The notes beneath the pieces are model-generated. The model saw only the letters and a list, made by a program, of their open reading frames with translations, was not told the DNA's origin and ran no database searches. A stretch of 64,000 nt of DNA, from contig NC_089490.1 in assembly GCF_036850765.1 (NCBI RefSeq), positions 103,968,574 through 104,032,573 on the forward strand. Reading direction: 5' to 3'. Below are positions 46,504-58,089 of the stretch, in pieces (the first letter of the stretch is position 1; every line of letters begins with the position of its first letter). Made by a program: the position numbers and the translations under genes. Origin of the DNA: Saccopteryx bilineata. Lineage: Eukaryota > Chordata > Mammalia > Chiroptera > Emballonuridae.

Positions 46504-48929
46504 CTGAGGGTGGTTTTGTTGATAGTATTAATGAGATTTAATAAAGAATAAAAAGTTAAAAAAATAAAAAAATAATAAAAAAAATAAAATATCGAAAAAA
46601 GTTGTTTTTTTTAAAAAAATTAATAATGAAATAAAGAAAAATAAAATAAAATAAAAATTTTAAAAAAAGGAAATTATTCCCCCCCTCCTTTTTTCCTCTC
46701 CTCTCCTCTCCCCTCTTTCTTGAGAAAATCTTGTGGTGAACTGTGAATTATAACAAACAATGCCTGTGATGGAGGGCCTGAATTGGGGAAAAGTAATAAA
46801 GGGGCAAAAAAAAAAAAAAAAGAAAAAAGAAAAAAAAAAGAGCATATGGACCCACAAAAAGCAAATAAGGAAAAAATTTGGGTCAAGAATAAAATGATTT
46901 GCTTTTAGGTGTTGGTTGTCTAAGAGTTATGATGAGAGGAATAAGAGGAAAACGGAAAAATGGGGGGACAAATTAAAAAATTACTATTGTATTTAGTGGA
47001 ACAAGAACTAGATAATATGGAGAGCCAGGGATGGGAGCACTGCTAGTGAGTTAAAAAGGTGAAGTAAAAACCCCCCAAAAATGCCACGAACATAAGTTTG
47101 AGTCCCAGATAAGATAATTTGTTCGTTATTGAGGTTTGAATGAGAGGAGATGTAAAGGAGAAAGGAAGAAACTAATATAGAGGGAGAAAAGAAAGAGAGA
47201 GAGAGAAAAAAAGTGGGAACCACTAAAAGAAGAAAAAAGAAAGGAGAGAGAGAGAGAGAGAGAGTTAAGGGTTTTGGAGTGCAACCCTCATAGAGAGAAA
47301 GGAAGAGAAGAGAAAAGATAATGGGAGATGTAACACTTATGGGTAGTGTAGTTCAAGGAGAGGAGAGAGTAAGACCGGCATAGAGTTAATTGGCCAAATT
47401 GGAGGAGGAAAAAAAGTATCAAGAATGAAGATAAGAGAAACGAACGAACAAATATAATAAAATGGGATAGGTTATAAAGTCTGCAGATTATTCTTGATTT
47501 TGAGAGGTTATCTTCTTGCTTTTTCTTTTCTCTCCCTCTTCCTGGTCGGTGACTCTGTACCCCGGGTTCTGCCCCTTTGGCACGCTCAGGTAGAGGTTTG
47601 CAGTTGATAAGTCTCTATGGCAATGTCATGTGTTGTGCTTTAGTCTCGTTGGCAGTCGAGGCTCATTACCATTTATAGGCTCCGACAGTTAGAGAGTCCG
47701 TGTTCCTGGAGCCTTTCTCCTAGTCTTTCCTTCCTCAATTAGTAGCCTGATAATCCAGCTATGGGGTTGCTGCTGCCTCTGCCTGGATAGTAAGAGGCTC
47801 AAAGAGCTGGCAACTCCGCACTCTATTTTCACTCAGCACAGGGCTCTGGGTAAGGCTCAGTCATTCAGAGCTGCTAGCATAATCAGGTGGGCTTTCCGCC
47901 CACTCAAAGACCTCTGGCTCTGCCACTCTGTCTGGTAACACAGGCGGGCACCCACTTCCAGGGCGCTTGGAGGAAACTCTCACTCACTGTCTGCGACCAG
48001 GATATCCGGCCAGCAGTCTCACGCTCTGAGTGAATCCCCCAACTGCAGGGAAAAGTTGCAGCGTTGGAATTGAGTCTCGCTCTGTCCCCATGCGCGGCTT
48101 TTGCAAGGCGCTGGGGCGGCTCGAGGTTCCGCTTTGGCCCACACAAAGGCCCCTGACTCTGTCCCTCTGTGCGATAACAGGGGCGTGCACTGCTGAGGCA
48201 CTGGGAGGAATTTCTCATTCACTATCTGCGCGCGCACACCAGTATATGAGGCCGGCCGCGTTTCGCTCTGAGTGTAACCCCCTCCAGCACGGAAAATCTC
48301 CACTGTTGGAATTAGTTCTCACTCCCTCCCGTGATTGGCTTTCCCAGGGCGCTGGGGCTGCCCAGAGACTCTGCCCTCGGCCCACAGAAAGGCCTCTGAC
48401 CCTGCCTCTCCGTGGGGCAACACGGGCACCCACTCCTGGGGCTTAGGAAGAAATCTCTCACCCACTAACTGCACGCACGCCGACCAGGAGACCGGGTAAA
48501 ATGGCCGCTCCGCTTGTCTTTCTTTGTTTGGGTTTGGCGCGAGTGTTAGCTTGTATTGCCTGGGTTGCCACAGGATCAGATTTTCCTCGGCTTGGATCTC
48601 CGTGCCACAGCCTGGTTCGGCCATTTGTGCCACAGCCTGGATCTATTCACCCCCTTTGCCCGCCTCAGTTTCTATATTCACAGTTACCAGAGAAAGCCGC
48701 CCTGTTTAGGTTAGTGAGGAAGGCGGAGCATTTCTTACTCCCTATTTCCTTCGGGGTTTGGTTATATATTTAGCCAATTTTTCACTCAACCATACCTTTG
48801 GGTGTATTGCGAAGCATCTGGAGGCTCCAAGTATAGGTTTTTCTGTTTCTGGTTGAAGATCTTGTTGAGTTTTGGGGGAGATTTATTGGTATCGCTTCCT
48901 ACCCCGCCATTACTCTGACGTCATCCGCC
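46504..48929 (-). promoter_or_regulatory. L1 5' UTR / promoter region (copy C)
   Basis: Monomers at about 47880-48490 with landmarks 239 and 243 bp apart. ATGGCGG core at 48904-48910 (minus strand), and just outside it a TGACGTCA palindrome (48916-48923), the consensus CREB/ATF site. Purine-rich and homopolymer tracts (46540-47300) precede ORF1. Confidence 0.78.
48501..48773 (+). CDS. Antisense ORF0-like frame in L1 5' UTR (copy C)
   Basis: 90 residues, start MAAPLVFLCLGLARV in good context (AAAATGG). The hydrophobic N-terminus is followed by a basic tail ending FGVWLYI. It is the complete counterpart of 12205-12480. It reads outward toward the L1 5' end and stops about 150 bp before it. Expression unknown; conservation between copies may be only recent ancestry. 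Confidence 0.4.
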   Translation: MAAPLVFLCLGLARVLACIAWVATGSDFPRLGSPCHSLVRPFVPQPGSIHPLCPPQFLYSQLPEKAALFRLVRKAEHFLLPISFGVWLYI

Positions 48930-48944
48930 ATATCACATTTTTTA
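48930..48944. repeat. Probable target-site duplication, L1 copy C (right)
   Basis: ATATCACATTTTTTA, one change from 41104-41118. Confidence 0.7.
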
Positions 48945-49211
48945 TTAAAAAATAGAACTGGCTTGAAAACTCACCTGCTAATGAAATTGTAACAAATGTA
49001 AAAAGAAATGAAACCAAATACTTCACCAGTGGGAGATGACTTGACACTGTTGAGGATTTAAAAATGGCTTTGTCACTTGCACGGGCAGTTCTCAGAGCAG
49101 TGTCTGAATATGTTGTGAGCAGTAAGGAGACGATAGGAATAAGCGCACGGTTGGAATAAGCTCCCATGTGATAAATTGAAAGGACATGTTGTTTATTTGG
49201 ATTTAAAGCTT

Positions 49212-49345
49212 TAGTTTCATTCATTTATTCACTCGTGAAATAATGTCTATTGTCTTCCACGTGGCAGGTAGTTTTCTAGGCAATGAAGAGGCAGCTAAAA
49301 TAAACAGAAAGAATAAGACAATGCTAACTTTCAGGGCTTCATCTT
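49212..49345 (-). mobile_element. L2 LINE 3' tip (antisense)
   Basis: 'ttcattcatttattcactcg' to 'gtggcaggtagttttctagg'. Confidence 0.6.
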
Positions 49346-51439
49346 TGGCCTAAAAGGTTAGTACATCTTAGCATTCAAAAAACTGTGTTTGGAAATGGCT
49401 CAATCCATCAATTTATTGAAACAAACAAAAACATTCAAAGAAAGAAATAAAACTTATCTTTACTTTTGCCATCCCCATTTCTCCTTCCTATTGTATTTCC
49501 AGAAATCTACTCTCAACCGCTGATTTTTAAGTCTAAAGTAATGTGTTTCTATATGCTGGAAAGCCCCCCTCAAGGTATGAAATGCTTTTATTTTTCTTTC
49601 TTCCCCATTTTGCTGCTAAGAGGTGTTGACAGTTCTCCAGTACAGGAGGCTAATATATTAATTAATTTGTAGACTAATGTAAATGATTTGATGCTGATTT
49701 ACTATAGCCTGAATGTTTATTCTGACAATACGAGACTTGAATCAAAGAAATACATCTGTAATGATGGAGATGAAAAAAATTTGCGAGCAGTAAAGCAAAA
49801 TATTTCTTTTCTGAGAGCCTTCTCTAAGTCACTGAAATCACAGCCTATATAGTTTACTTACACTGCCAACTGTAATCTCTAGGAACAGGAAACTTTCAGT
49901 TTCCCCCGATGCTACTGTTTCTTTTTCTTTTTAAGAGATACTCTGCAGCCCTCCCGTGCCATATAACATATATATTAGCAAGCAATCCTCATAGTTTTGC
50001 TCAAGCAATGGGCCGCTGTTAAGCTGGAAAGTGCCTGCCCACTGAACCGGGCTGTCCACCCCCAGAGCTCCCTCAGCCTCGCGCAACATGTTATTACAAT
50101 CAGCTTCACTTGTTCCCGATTCCTTCAGCATCTGTAGTGGCAGCTGGTGCATCTCCTCCTTCATCAGGAAGTGTATTCAAGGGTATCCGGCTGGAAAGTT
50201 CCCCGAGCAAGTGTTTCTTCATGTTACAAAATGAAGGAGCAAGGTTTCAGTTGGAGGTATTCATATCTGGGGTTAAGTAAGGTAGAGTCAAGTTGAGGAG
50301 AGCTTCCACCATCAAAGTGTCTTCGTCATGGGTGAGACCAGTGAACAAAATTCATTTTTTTTCTAGTAGACTGGCATTCCTTTGACCCTAGCTTTAACCA
50401 GGAAAAGGATGAGCAGAATTATGAAATTGGCACTGCCCTTGTTTGTTTTCTAAATTCTCAAAGAGAATTGCCGTCATACCATGGGTTTCCCTCAAGATCT
50501 ACAATTCTGATAACCGTGGTTCACTTTCATGTGGAGTATTTTGGGGTTTTTTTTTGTTTTTTTTTGCATTTTGCATTTTTCCCCTAGAGACTTTATCTAT
50601 CTTTCCAGCAGTTAACAGGAAAATTCCATTGTGCCAATTGTAGTTTTATTCTTTTCTTTTCTTTTTTTCCCCCCTGAGAAAACAACCTCTTGTCCTCCTC
50701 AACCTGCCTCAACCTCCATCCAGTGTTGTGTACTAAGGTGTCATTGTTGGAGAGAGTGAAGATGATGGTCAGCTCATGTCCAAAATGTTTAAAACATGTC
50801 CAGTTAGAAAGAGCTGTGGTTTAAGAGATTTAGATAATGAGAAAATAACGGTGGCCCAGAAAACTAACTTTTCTTCAACATTTTCTTCCTGGAGAAGAGC
50901 TTTGGGACAGCATCATTTCGGGTCATTCCTCTTTGTCCTTTAATTTTTTCAGTATGCTGCGTGCCTGGTAACCAGCATGAAAGTCAGCAGTGTGGCTAGC
51001 TTTCAACAGGCTTTGGCAGATACTGAGATAGAGGTATGTCTTGAAGAAAGAGTAAATGGTGTCTCATATGCTTCAGGAAGTTAACAATTATTCCTGAAGT
51101 ATTATTTCACATCATAAAGCCTCAATTTTTTCTCTGTGTTAGTTGAAATATAGATTTCATGTAGTTTTATTGAAATTTTTTTTTATCAATTTCATCTGAA
51201 ATGTTACTTATGTAGAAAGCAAGTGTATTTAGTGCTCTAAAAGAACCTTCACAGTGGTAAGAAATAATTTGCAATTAGATCTGTTTACAAAGTGCACAAA
51301 TAAATTCGAAGTACTCCAGCAAGTTTAAATTACAGAATTAGGGCTCATCAACACAGCCAGAGTCAAGTGAGCTCATAGGGCACTTTGACATTTTGGTAGT
51401 CACCAGGAATATTTATCCAATTTCCAGGCTTCCCCCTTT
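49346..51439. other. Unassigned single-copy DNA
   Basis: No gene supported. 49953-49990 shares a 'cgtgccatataa...tcctcatag' block with 51448-51484. The 77-codon frame at 49931-50164 (minus) has an upstream in-frame stop and no recognised domain. Confidence 0.4.
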
Positions 51440-51830
51440 GGCAATGCTCTCGTGCCATATAATGTATTAGCGATCAGTCCTCATAGTAGAGTCTACATTG
51501 TTGAAATTAGGTGTGGCCACGTAACTTTCCTTGGCCAATAAAATATAAGCAGAATTGATGAGTGCCACCTTCAGGGAGGAACTTTTACAGTCAGTGCACC
51601 AGTCACTCTCCTCCCACCACGGGGACATAGTGCTCAGTCACACTCCGGAGGGAGAGGCTCTGCCAGCCGGAGTCTTAGCTGAGGATTATGTGAAACCGGA
51701 TTCACTATTGACCCGATTATAGCACGAGTGAGAAATAAACATGTGTTGTTATAAGACACTGAGATTTGGGTATCGTTTGTTACTGTAGCACAACCTAGAT
51801 TATTCTAACTAATGTAGGCACCATTCATCC
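51440..51830 (+). mobile_element. Ancient LTR-like mammalian repeat
   Basis: 'ttaggtgtggccacgtaact', 'ttggccaataaaatataagc', then 'gagtgagaaataaacatgtg' and 'aagacactgagatttggg' to 'acctagattattctaactaa' form a known old repeat order. I cannot name the subfamily safely. Confidence 0.5.
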
Positions 51831-51914
51831 TGAAAGTAAAAACCCAAAGAGTTTTTTTCTAAATGTATCTGCTTTCTCTTCTATGGTTTCACCAAAAAGT
51901 TTGAATTGGCAAGA

Positions 51915-52290
51915 CCCTTTTGATGATAGCACAGAGGTTAAGAGGTCTGTGCAGGTAGGATGCTTTTGTTCAAGTACCAGCCCTGCTGCTTTCTATCTTT
52001 AAAAGCTTGAATGAGTTAGTTAGTCTGAGCTTCAGTTTCCTCATTTTGAAAATAAGGATAATAGTGCTTTGGCCTGATGGCTTGATTGGTTAAAGTATTG
52101 TCCCAAGGTGCAAAGGTTGCCAGTTTGATCCCTGAGCAGGGCACAAATGGGAACGGATCAATCTTTCTGTTTTTCTATCTCTCTCTCCCTCTAAAATTAA
52201 TAAAATAAACATTAAAAAAATGAGGATAATAATAGTACCTTCCTCACAGGGCTATTGTGTGGTGAAATAAAATGACGTATAAAAAACACA
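51915..52290 (+). mobile_element. MIR SINE split by a younger SINE
   Basis: The left half ends 'cagtttcctcattttgaaaa' and the right half resumes 'tgaggataataatagtacct'. Confidence 0.85.
52067..52218 (+). mobile_element. Short tRNA-derived bat SINE inside MIR
   Basis: Head 'ggcctgatggcttgattggt', a B-box-like 'cagtttgatccc', CT-rich region and A-rich tail. The flanking 'aggataata' is probably the target duplication. Confidence 0.75.
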
Positions 52291-52409
52291 ATATTGGGTA
52301 AGGAGGGCAAAGGGGAATTAGCATTCAACAGGCATAACATTTCATTCAGGCAAGATAGGTAGGCACTAGAAATCGGTTGTCCATTATTGCTACTTACAGT
52401 CGACAATAA

Positions 52410-52491
52410 TATTTTGCTCACAAAAATTAAGGGATATTTTATAGCTTCATATTTATTTTAAAAATGTCCCCTAATTTTTGTGAGCAGTATA
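52410..52491. mobile_element. ~80-bp mariner-type hairpin MITE
   Basis: TGCTCACAAAAATTA and its complement TAATTTTTGTGAGCA (ending about 52486) are inverted ends around a short AT-rich loop. TA dinucleotides lie at both edges. This is the size and form of a MADE1-like mariner derivative. Confidence 0.65.
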
Positions 52492-52997
52492 TATTGTGCT
52501 CAAACATTTGTGAAGAGATCTCACATTGTCCTCTTTCTACAGTAGTAATTACAAAAATAAATCTTAGCTATCATTCTCTTATTTAGTACCACTTGAGACT
52601 GACTTTATGGGGCCTATCTTTTTACAGTCTAATTGTCTGGATGACTTGTCTTTAAAATCCTCTCCAGCTCTTAAACTCTATGCTTCCATGAAGACCTTGC
52701 TTTCTAGTCCTTGACTTTCCTCAGACCAGCTTTAGTTGTGGTTTGAGTTTTGTGGCACATGTGGGAACTGATACAACCAGAGTTTCTCTGGCTTAGCAAA
52801 AATCCATCTACAAAAAAACCCCAATGTATTCTGCCTCAACTTTCCCCTGCTTGTCCTACTCCATCATTCCTTGAAGTTATGCCAGAATTCTATTTGACTT
52901 TGCAGTTGCTTGCTTCTTTCTCATCCTGAAATATATTTTTCTTCTTGGCTTTTGACACTGGGCTACATAAACTTTCTTTTTAATAGACTTGCCTGGG
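52492..52997. other. Unassigned DNA
   Basis: Nothing recognised. Confidence 0.4.
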
Positions 52998-53292
52998 TGT
53001 ATAGTAAATAAGACCAGGACTAAGTCAGGGAAATTTCCCCAAGGGATTATGGACATTTTTAATGGTATTTTAAGATCTTTTAGAGACACTGAAAAGTAGA
53101 GAGTATAAAAACTGGTTGTGAGACACATATTGACCAAAATAGTTCATGTGCACGCATTTGCAGGAGTATTTCTGATTTGCTGTGCATACTCGCCAATGTT
53201 CTCTCTAGGAAATGTCTTCATCATTGTCTCCTGAAAATGTCTTCATCATTGGCTAAAAATATTTTGTTAAAATATGAAAGTATAGTCTTAAG

Positions 53293-54161
53293 CAGGGGTC
53301 CCCAAACTTTTTACACAGAGGGCCAGTTCACTGTCCCTCAGACTGTTGGAGGGCCGGACTATAAAAAAAACTATGGCCTGACCAGGCGGTGGCGCAATGG
53401 ATTGAGCATCGGACTGGGATGTCGAGGACCCAGGTTCGAGACCCCGAGGTCGCCAGCTTGAGCACGGGCTCATCTGGTTTGAGCAAAAGCTCACCAGCTT
53501 GGACCCAAGGTCACTGACTCAAGCAAGGGGTTACTCGGTCTGCTGAAGGCCCACAGTCAAGGCACATATGAGAAAGCAATCAATGAACAACTAAGGTGTT
53601 GCAATACGCAACAAAAAACTAATGATTAATGCTTCTCATCTTTCTGTTCCTGTCTGTCTGTCCCTGTCTATCCCTCTCTCTGACTCTCTCTTTGTCTCTG
53701 TAAAAAAAACAACAACAAAAAACAAAACAACTATGAACAAATCCCTATGCACACTGCACATATCTTATTTTAAAGTAAAAAAACAAAACGGGAACAAATA
53801 TAATATTTAAAATAAAGAACAAGTAAATTTAAATCAACAAACTGACCAGTATTTCAATGGGAACTATGGGCCTGCTTTTGGCTAATGAGATGGTCAATGT
53901 CCGGTTCCATATTTGTCACTGCTAGCCGTAACAAGTGATATGACGTGCTTCCAGAGCAGTGACGCATGCCTTCCGCGTCACAGGAAGTAGTACTGTATGT
54001 GAGCGATGCCGCGCTTTGCGGTGCCACCGCATACAGTACTCCAGGAGCACAGGATGCATCCACCAATGAAAGAGGTGCCCCTTCCAGAAGTGCAGCGGGG
54101 GCCGGATAAATGGCTTTAGGGGGCCGCATGCGGCCCGCGGGCCGTAGTTTGGGGACCCCTG
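53293..54161. mobile_element. Non-autonomous hAT element (second family), interrupted by a SINE
   Basis: Perfect 16-bp inverted ends CAGGGGTCCCCAAACT / AGTTTGGGGACCCCTG. Flanks GTCTTAAG (53285-53292) and ATCTTAAG (54162-54169) are an 8-bp duplication with one change. The other duplication arm (about 55250) has a single GTCTTAAG in reverse and no element, so it preserves the empty site. The element is about 516 bp without the SINE. Confidence 0.93.
53376..53728 (+). mobile_element. tRNA-derived SINE, second family, copy 5 (least diverged)
   Basis: Head CCTGACCAGGCGGTGGCGCA, B box GGTTCGAGACC and (AAC)n-rich tail. Flanked by AACTATG (53369-53375 and 53729-53735). Inserted in the hAT, hence younger. 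Confidence 0.92.
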
Positions 54162-54283
54162 ATCTTAAGTATTGTATTAGTGTGGTTGGGATCAATGACT
54201 GTTGCTTTGAAATGCAGGTGTGGATTGTGAAGCTGGGAACAGGACTTGCAAGGACAATGGCATTGTCCAGGTGGAGGGGAGAA

Positions 54284-55144
54284 AACTGAGTCAGGAAGAA
54301 GGCCCAGATCAGAGAGGATACAGAAATGGGAGGGGCTGCAGACTAAGCCCTCAGACCAATGCCAGGGAGGACCCAGTTTGTTTAGCCTAGAGACAGGAAA
54401 AAGGATATCCTCTAAAGGGGCCTAGGTTACAGGCTGGAGGGAGAAGATAGATAACAGGAAAGAACCTGGCTTCTCTGGGGCCCCCCAAAGCCAGGCCTGT
54501 CCTTCCTCCCCTCTCCCTTTATCCCTGCTCTAACTCTTCTTACAAAAAAATAGCTCAACCTGAGGCTGGAAGGTTCACATGAGACTTACTGAAAGGAGAG
54601 AAAACCCAAGTCCCCAAGCCAGGGGACAGCCAGAAAAGGCCTGGCAGGAAGGCCTTTATTATCATCCTAATAATGAGCCTAGGCTGACAGACCTGTCTCA
54701 TAGTTTACAAGCATTTCTTTACCAAATAAATGAGTGGGCAGAGAGGGTAGGACTGAACTTGAGCTGAGCTTACCAGCAGCATAGGACTTGACTTCAACTC
54801 TAGAAGCTGAGGCTGAAATTCACTCACAGGTGGTCAAGGGCCTTGTCCGGAGTTGGTGCCCAGTGGATACTATGCAAAGGAGATGACTCTGGACCCTGAG
54901 TCAGAGCTGAGTGGAGGGTGGAGAGAAGGGGCAGGAGGGATACCTTGTGCTGGAAAGCAAGTGCAAATGGGGCAGTTCCTCTTTTCTTTCCCCCAGCCTC
55001 CAGTCAGTTGCATGATAGGGGACTCTGATTGGTAAAGCCATCACAGGAAGTAGATGATTTTCCAGGGACTGTGTTTTGTCATCTGCTGTAACATTTCCAT
55101 TGCTTAGGCTACCTGCTCACATCTGACACAGTCCTAGCCTTTTC
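54284..55144. other. Spacer between inverted arms
   Basis: Single-copy in this window. Purine-rich left part; an AATAAA at about 54725. I recognise no gene or repeat, though an LTR-like origin is possible. Confidence 0.4.
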
Positions 55145-55528
55145 TAGCAGCCTGGATGATCTCATTGTCCTTGCACAATCCTGTTCACAGCTTCATAATC
55201 TGCAACTGTATTTCAAAGCAACAGTCACTGATCCCAAACACGCTAATAAAACACTTAAGACTGCACTTTTATGTTTTAACAAAACATTTATAACCAATGA
55301 TGAAGACAAGGCATTCTTTTCTAGAGAGAACATTGGCGAGTATGCACAGCAAGTCACAAATACTCCTGCAAATATGTGCACATGAAATGTTTTGGTCAGT
55401 ATGTTTCTAAGAAGTTTTTCTCCTCTCCACTCTTCAGTGTCTCTAGAAGATCTTAAAACACATACCATCAAACACCTCCATAATCTCTTGGGGAAATTTC
55501 CCTGACTTATTCCTGGTCTTATCTACTA
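55145..55528 (-). repeat. Inverted duplication, right arm (without hAT)
   Basis: Reverse counterpart of the left arm. Confidence 0.85.
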
Positions 55529-55834
55529 TTTACTACTTATTTGCACTGAAAATTCAAAGCAGTTTTAGAAAGGGTGTGGACAATAACCACTGCCAGGCAA
55601 GGCCCCAGAACTCTCTGTCATTCCAGGGTCATAAATTCCCACATATTTTTTCTCTTGGAATCTTTTCAATCCCAATGGAATCAAATCTGGTTAGGTTTTA
55701 AGTGACTTGGATTCCCCCAGTTTGGATAACTAGATCCCAAAAATTTCTTGACTTGCCTCTTTCCTTATGAGCCCTCTTCGCAAGTGTTTTCTGGAAGGAT
55801 GGCCTTGGGTGTTCCCTCAGACTTTGGTTTTCCG

Positions 55835-55985
55835 CTCATTGGTCATACGTCCTTAGGAAAGTGCATCATGATCTTCAGTCTCCTCGTTAATAAGATGGAG
55901 TACCCCCACTACTGCAGGGGGAGTTATATGAACTGATGAGGTGGTACATTTGAAAAGTGTCAAGGTTGGCTCTGGCACACAAAAG
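55835..55985 (+). mobile_element. MIR SINE fragment
   Basis: 'cttcagtctcctcgttaata', 'tatgaactgatgaggtggta', 'ttggctctggcacaca' in MIR tail order. Confidence 0.6.
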
Positions 55986-56723
55986 TCCTCCTATAACCAT
56001 TTCCCTTCTTCTCTCAGAATGCCAGGTACCTAGTATGTCTTCTTTTTCCAGTTAATTTTTTCCAGCTTACCTCAGAAAGAAAGCTAGCAATTTTTTTGTG
56101 TGAGGGTCTCAAAGACTGCTCCAAAGAGACAAGCTTACTCCTAAGTAGCCAAATAAGCATGGCCTATGGGCTGCCCACTGTTGCATTTATTACCTAGCTG
56201 TAGACCTCTTCTTGGAACTGTGGCTGCCTGAAGTTTAAAGCCATTAACACTGCCATGTTAATGGCAGAGGATTGGGTATAATGGGCGCCAGTATTTATGT
56301 GTTTCATGTAAGTTATGAAAAGTTATCTTAAAGAAAACAGGTCTCAGCGATGACTAGGGATGATATTAAATAGAGGTATTTGCTGAGTGTGGCTTCTTAG
56401 GAACCTCTAAATCCTAAATCCTGATAGGAGGCACATTTAGGGACTTCCCTGACCCTTAACCATATCACTTCATAACTCAGTGTGGTCACTTTATAATGGC
56501 GTCAATATTGCATTCTTGTTTTAGTCATGAATTATAAAATAATTATTAGGCATCACATAAGTGTGACTAGAATGATGACTCATCTTCCCAGCCATTCAGC
56601 CTGAGAGAGAGTGAGCACCTCCAGCCTGGCATGGCCTCCCCAAGCCTGCAGTACTGGTGCTGAAAGCTGCTCTGATTCAGAAGTCTGAGCTCAAGAGTTT
56701 GCACTGTGTGGTCTACCTGACTT
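55986..56723. other. Unassigned DNA
   Basis: A small perfect hairpin CCATTAACA/TGTTAATGG lies near 56240-56265. Nothing else recognised. Confidence 0.4.
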
Positions 56724-56735
56724 TATGGTGGACTT

Positions 56736-57153
56736 TTTTTTTCTTCTTTTTCTTTTTTTTTTTTTCTTTTTTCCGAAGCTGGAAACGGGGAGAGACAGTC
56801 AGACAGACTCCCGCATGTGCCCAACCGGGATCCACCCAGCACGCCCACCAGGGGCAACGCTCTGCCCACCAGGGGGCGATGCTCTGCCCCTCCGGGGCGT
56901 CGCTCTGCCACGACCAGAGCCACTCTAGCGCCTGGGGCAGAAGCCAAGGAGCCAACCCCAGCACCCGGGCCATCTCTGCTCCAGTGGAGCCTTGGCTGCG
57001 GGAGGGGAAGAGAGAGAGACAGAGAGGAAGGAGGGGAGGGGGTGGAGAAGCAAATGGGCACTTCTCCTATGTGCCCTGGCCGGGAATCGAACCCAGGTCC
57101 CCTGCACGCCAGGCCGACGCTCTACCGCTGAGCCAACCAGCCAGGGCCTATCC
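56736..57153 (-). mobile_element. tRNA-derived long SINE (bat Rhin-type), copy 4
   Basis: Minus-strand full-length copy. Flanked by the perfect 12-bp TATGGTGGACTT (56724-56735 and 57154-57165). B box GGTTCGATTCC one base changed. Confidence 0.92.
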
Positions 57154-57165
57154 TATGGTGGACTT

Positions 57166-58089
57166 CTTGAAGAGCTCATGCCATCTGTGTTGCAGAGAAC
57201 TACATCTCCCAGGTGCCTTTGCCAAGTAGGTTTGGCCAATGGGAGATAGCGGTGGAAAAGTAGAGGACAGGATGAACCAGAGTATTTCTCCTCCTTTGCG
57301 CTTCATAGGAGGCTTCCAGCACTGGCTGCTTTTGTGTGTTTGCTTGTTTATGAAATTTCAGCTCCTTGTGGTCAGTCCCATCCTCTGTGTTCCCAGGTCC
57401 TGTGGAGTGGCCCCGGCCACCATTATAACTCTTACCCAATGACTTCCATTTGGGACTCTGCTAATGCCACATCCTCCTTGCATCCCCTCAGCCCCAAAGA
57501 TAGTGGTGGCTTTCTCTGCTCCTGCTACTCTCTGAGTTGCCTCACCATCCTTTGTTTGGCTTTTTATTTAGTTCTTTCATCCCTAATTTACCGATTCCTG
57601 GTATTACATTGTTTCTGTTTGAATACTTCAAGTGATGTCTGTTTTGCTGACTAGACTCACCCTGATACAACCCTCAGGGAGTGCTATTTTACATATGTAT
57701 TGGATCTACGTTTCTCATGGGAGGTTTGTCATCTCCCAGGCCAAGCACCAGGAAACTAGTCAAGGGTTCCTCCAGCTAGCTATTAACGTCTCCCTGAACA
57801 TAACTTGAGTTTTACTTACTTTTCTGGGCTTTGACCCAAAGGGAGACCAAGTACTTGTCATTTCTTAGTGATCTTCTTTATATAAACACTGATCCAGCTT
57901 CCTGAGATTGTCCTTTTCCTTCCCACCCACTGGTTAAACTAATTTCTTTTTGGGTTGAAAAAAGAGTTCATCATCCATTTTCCCCTTTCTTTTTGTTTAT
58001 TCTAAACTCTATTATCCCTCTAGACTTTGCTGTTGGACACAGCCTTTACATAAAACAGTTATAAACACAGAAACAAACTAGGGATGTAG
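57166..58089. other. Unassigned DNA, possible worn LTR-like repeat at 57175-57440
   Basis: 'agaactacatctcccaggtg' and 'ggtttggccaatgggagata' resemble the start of an old mammalian LTR-like repeat. The rest is unrecognised. Confidence 0.4.

Larger units (their letters stand above)
41119..48929 (-). mobile_element. Young full-length L1, copy C
   Basis: Complete 7.8-kb L1 on the minus strand with the same plan as copy B. Its 5' end extends about 14 bp beyond copy B and contains TGACGTCA (48916-48923). The 3' end has the same ATGTCACCCCATT tip. ORF1 and ORF2 are both broken, so it is non-autonomous. Confidence 0.95.
52998..54283 (+). repeat. Inverted duplication, left arm (contains an hAT insertion)
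   Basis: About 390 bp (outside the hAT) matches the reverse complement of 55145-55528 with scattered substitutions and small indels, for example 'gtgcatactcgccaatgttc' and 'agtgactgttgctttgaaat'-type blocks. Similarity stops sharply on both sides. The spacer between arms is about 860 bp. Confidence 0.85.

Noticed and set aside
49931..50164. 77-codon minus-strand frame with protein-like composition
   Set aside because: An in-frame stop lies just upstream of the ATG. No similarity recognised and no exon boundaries.
54001..54040. CpG-rich patch as a gene promoter
   Set aside because: It is internal to the hAT element at 53293-54161.
56657..57229. 190-codon frame
   Set aside because: Reads through the long SINE and its T-run; frames of this kind appear in every copy of that SINE.
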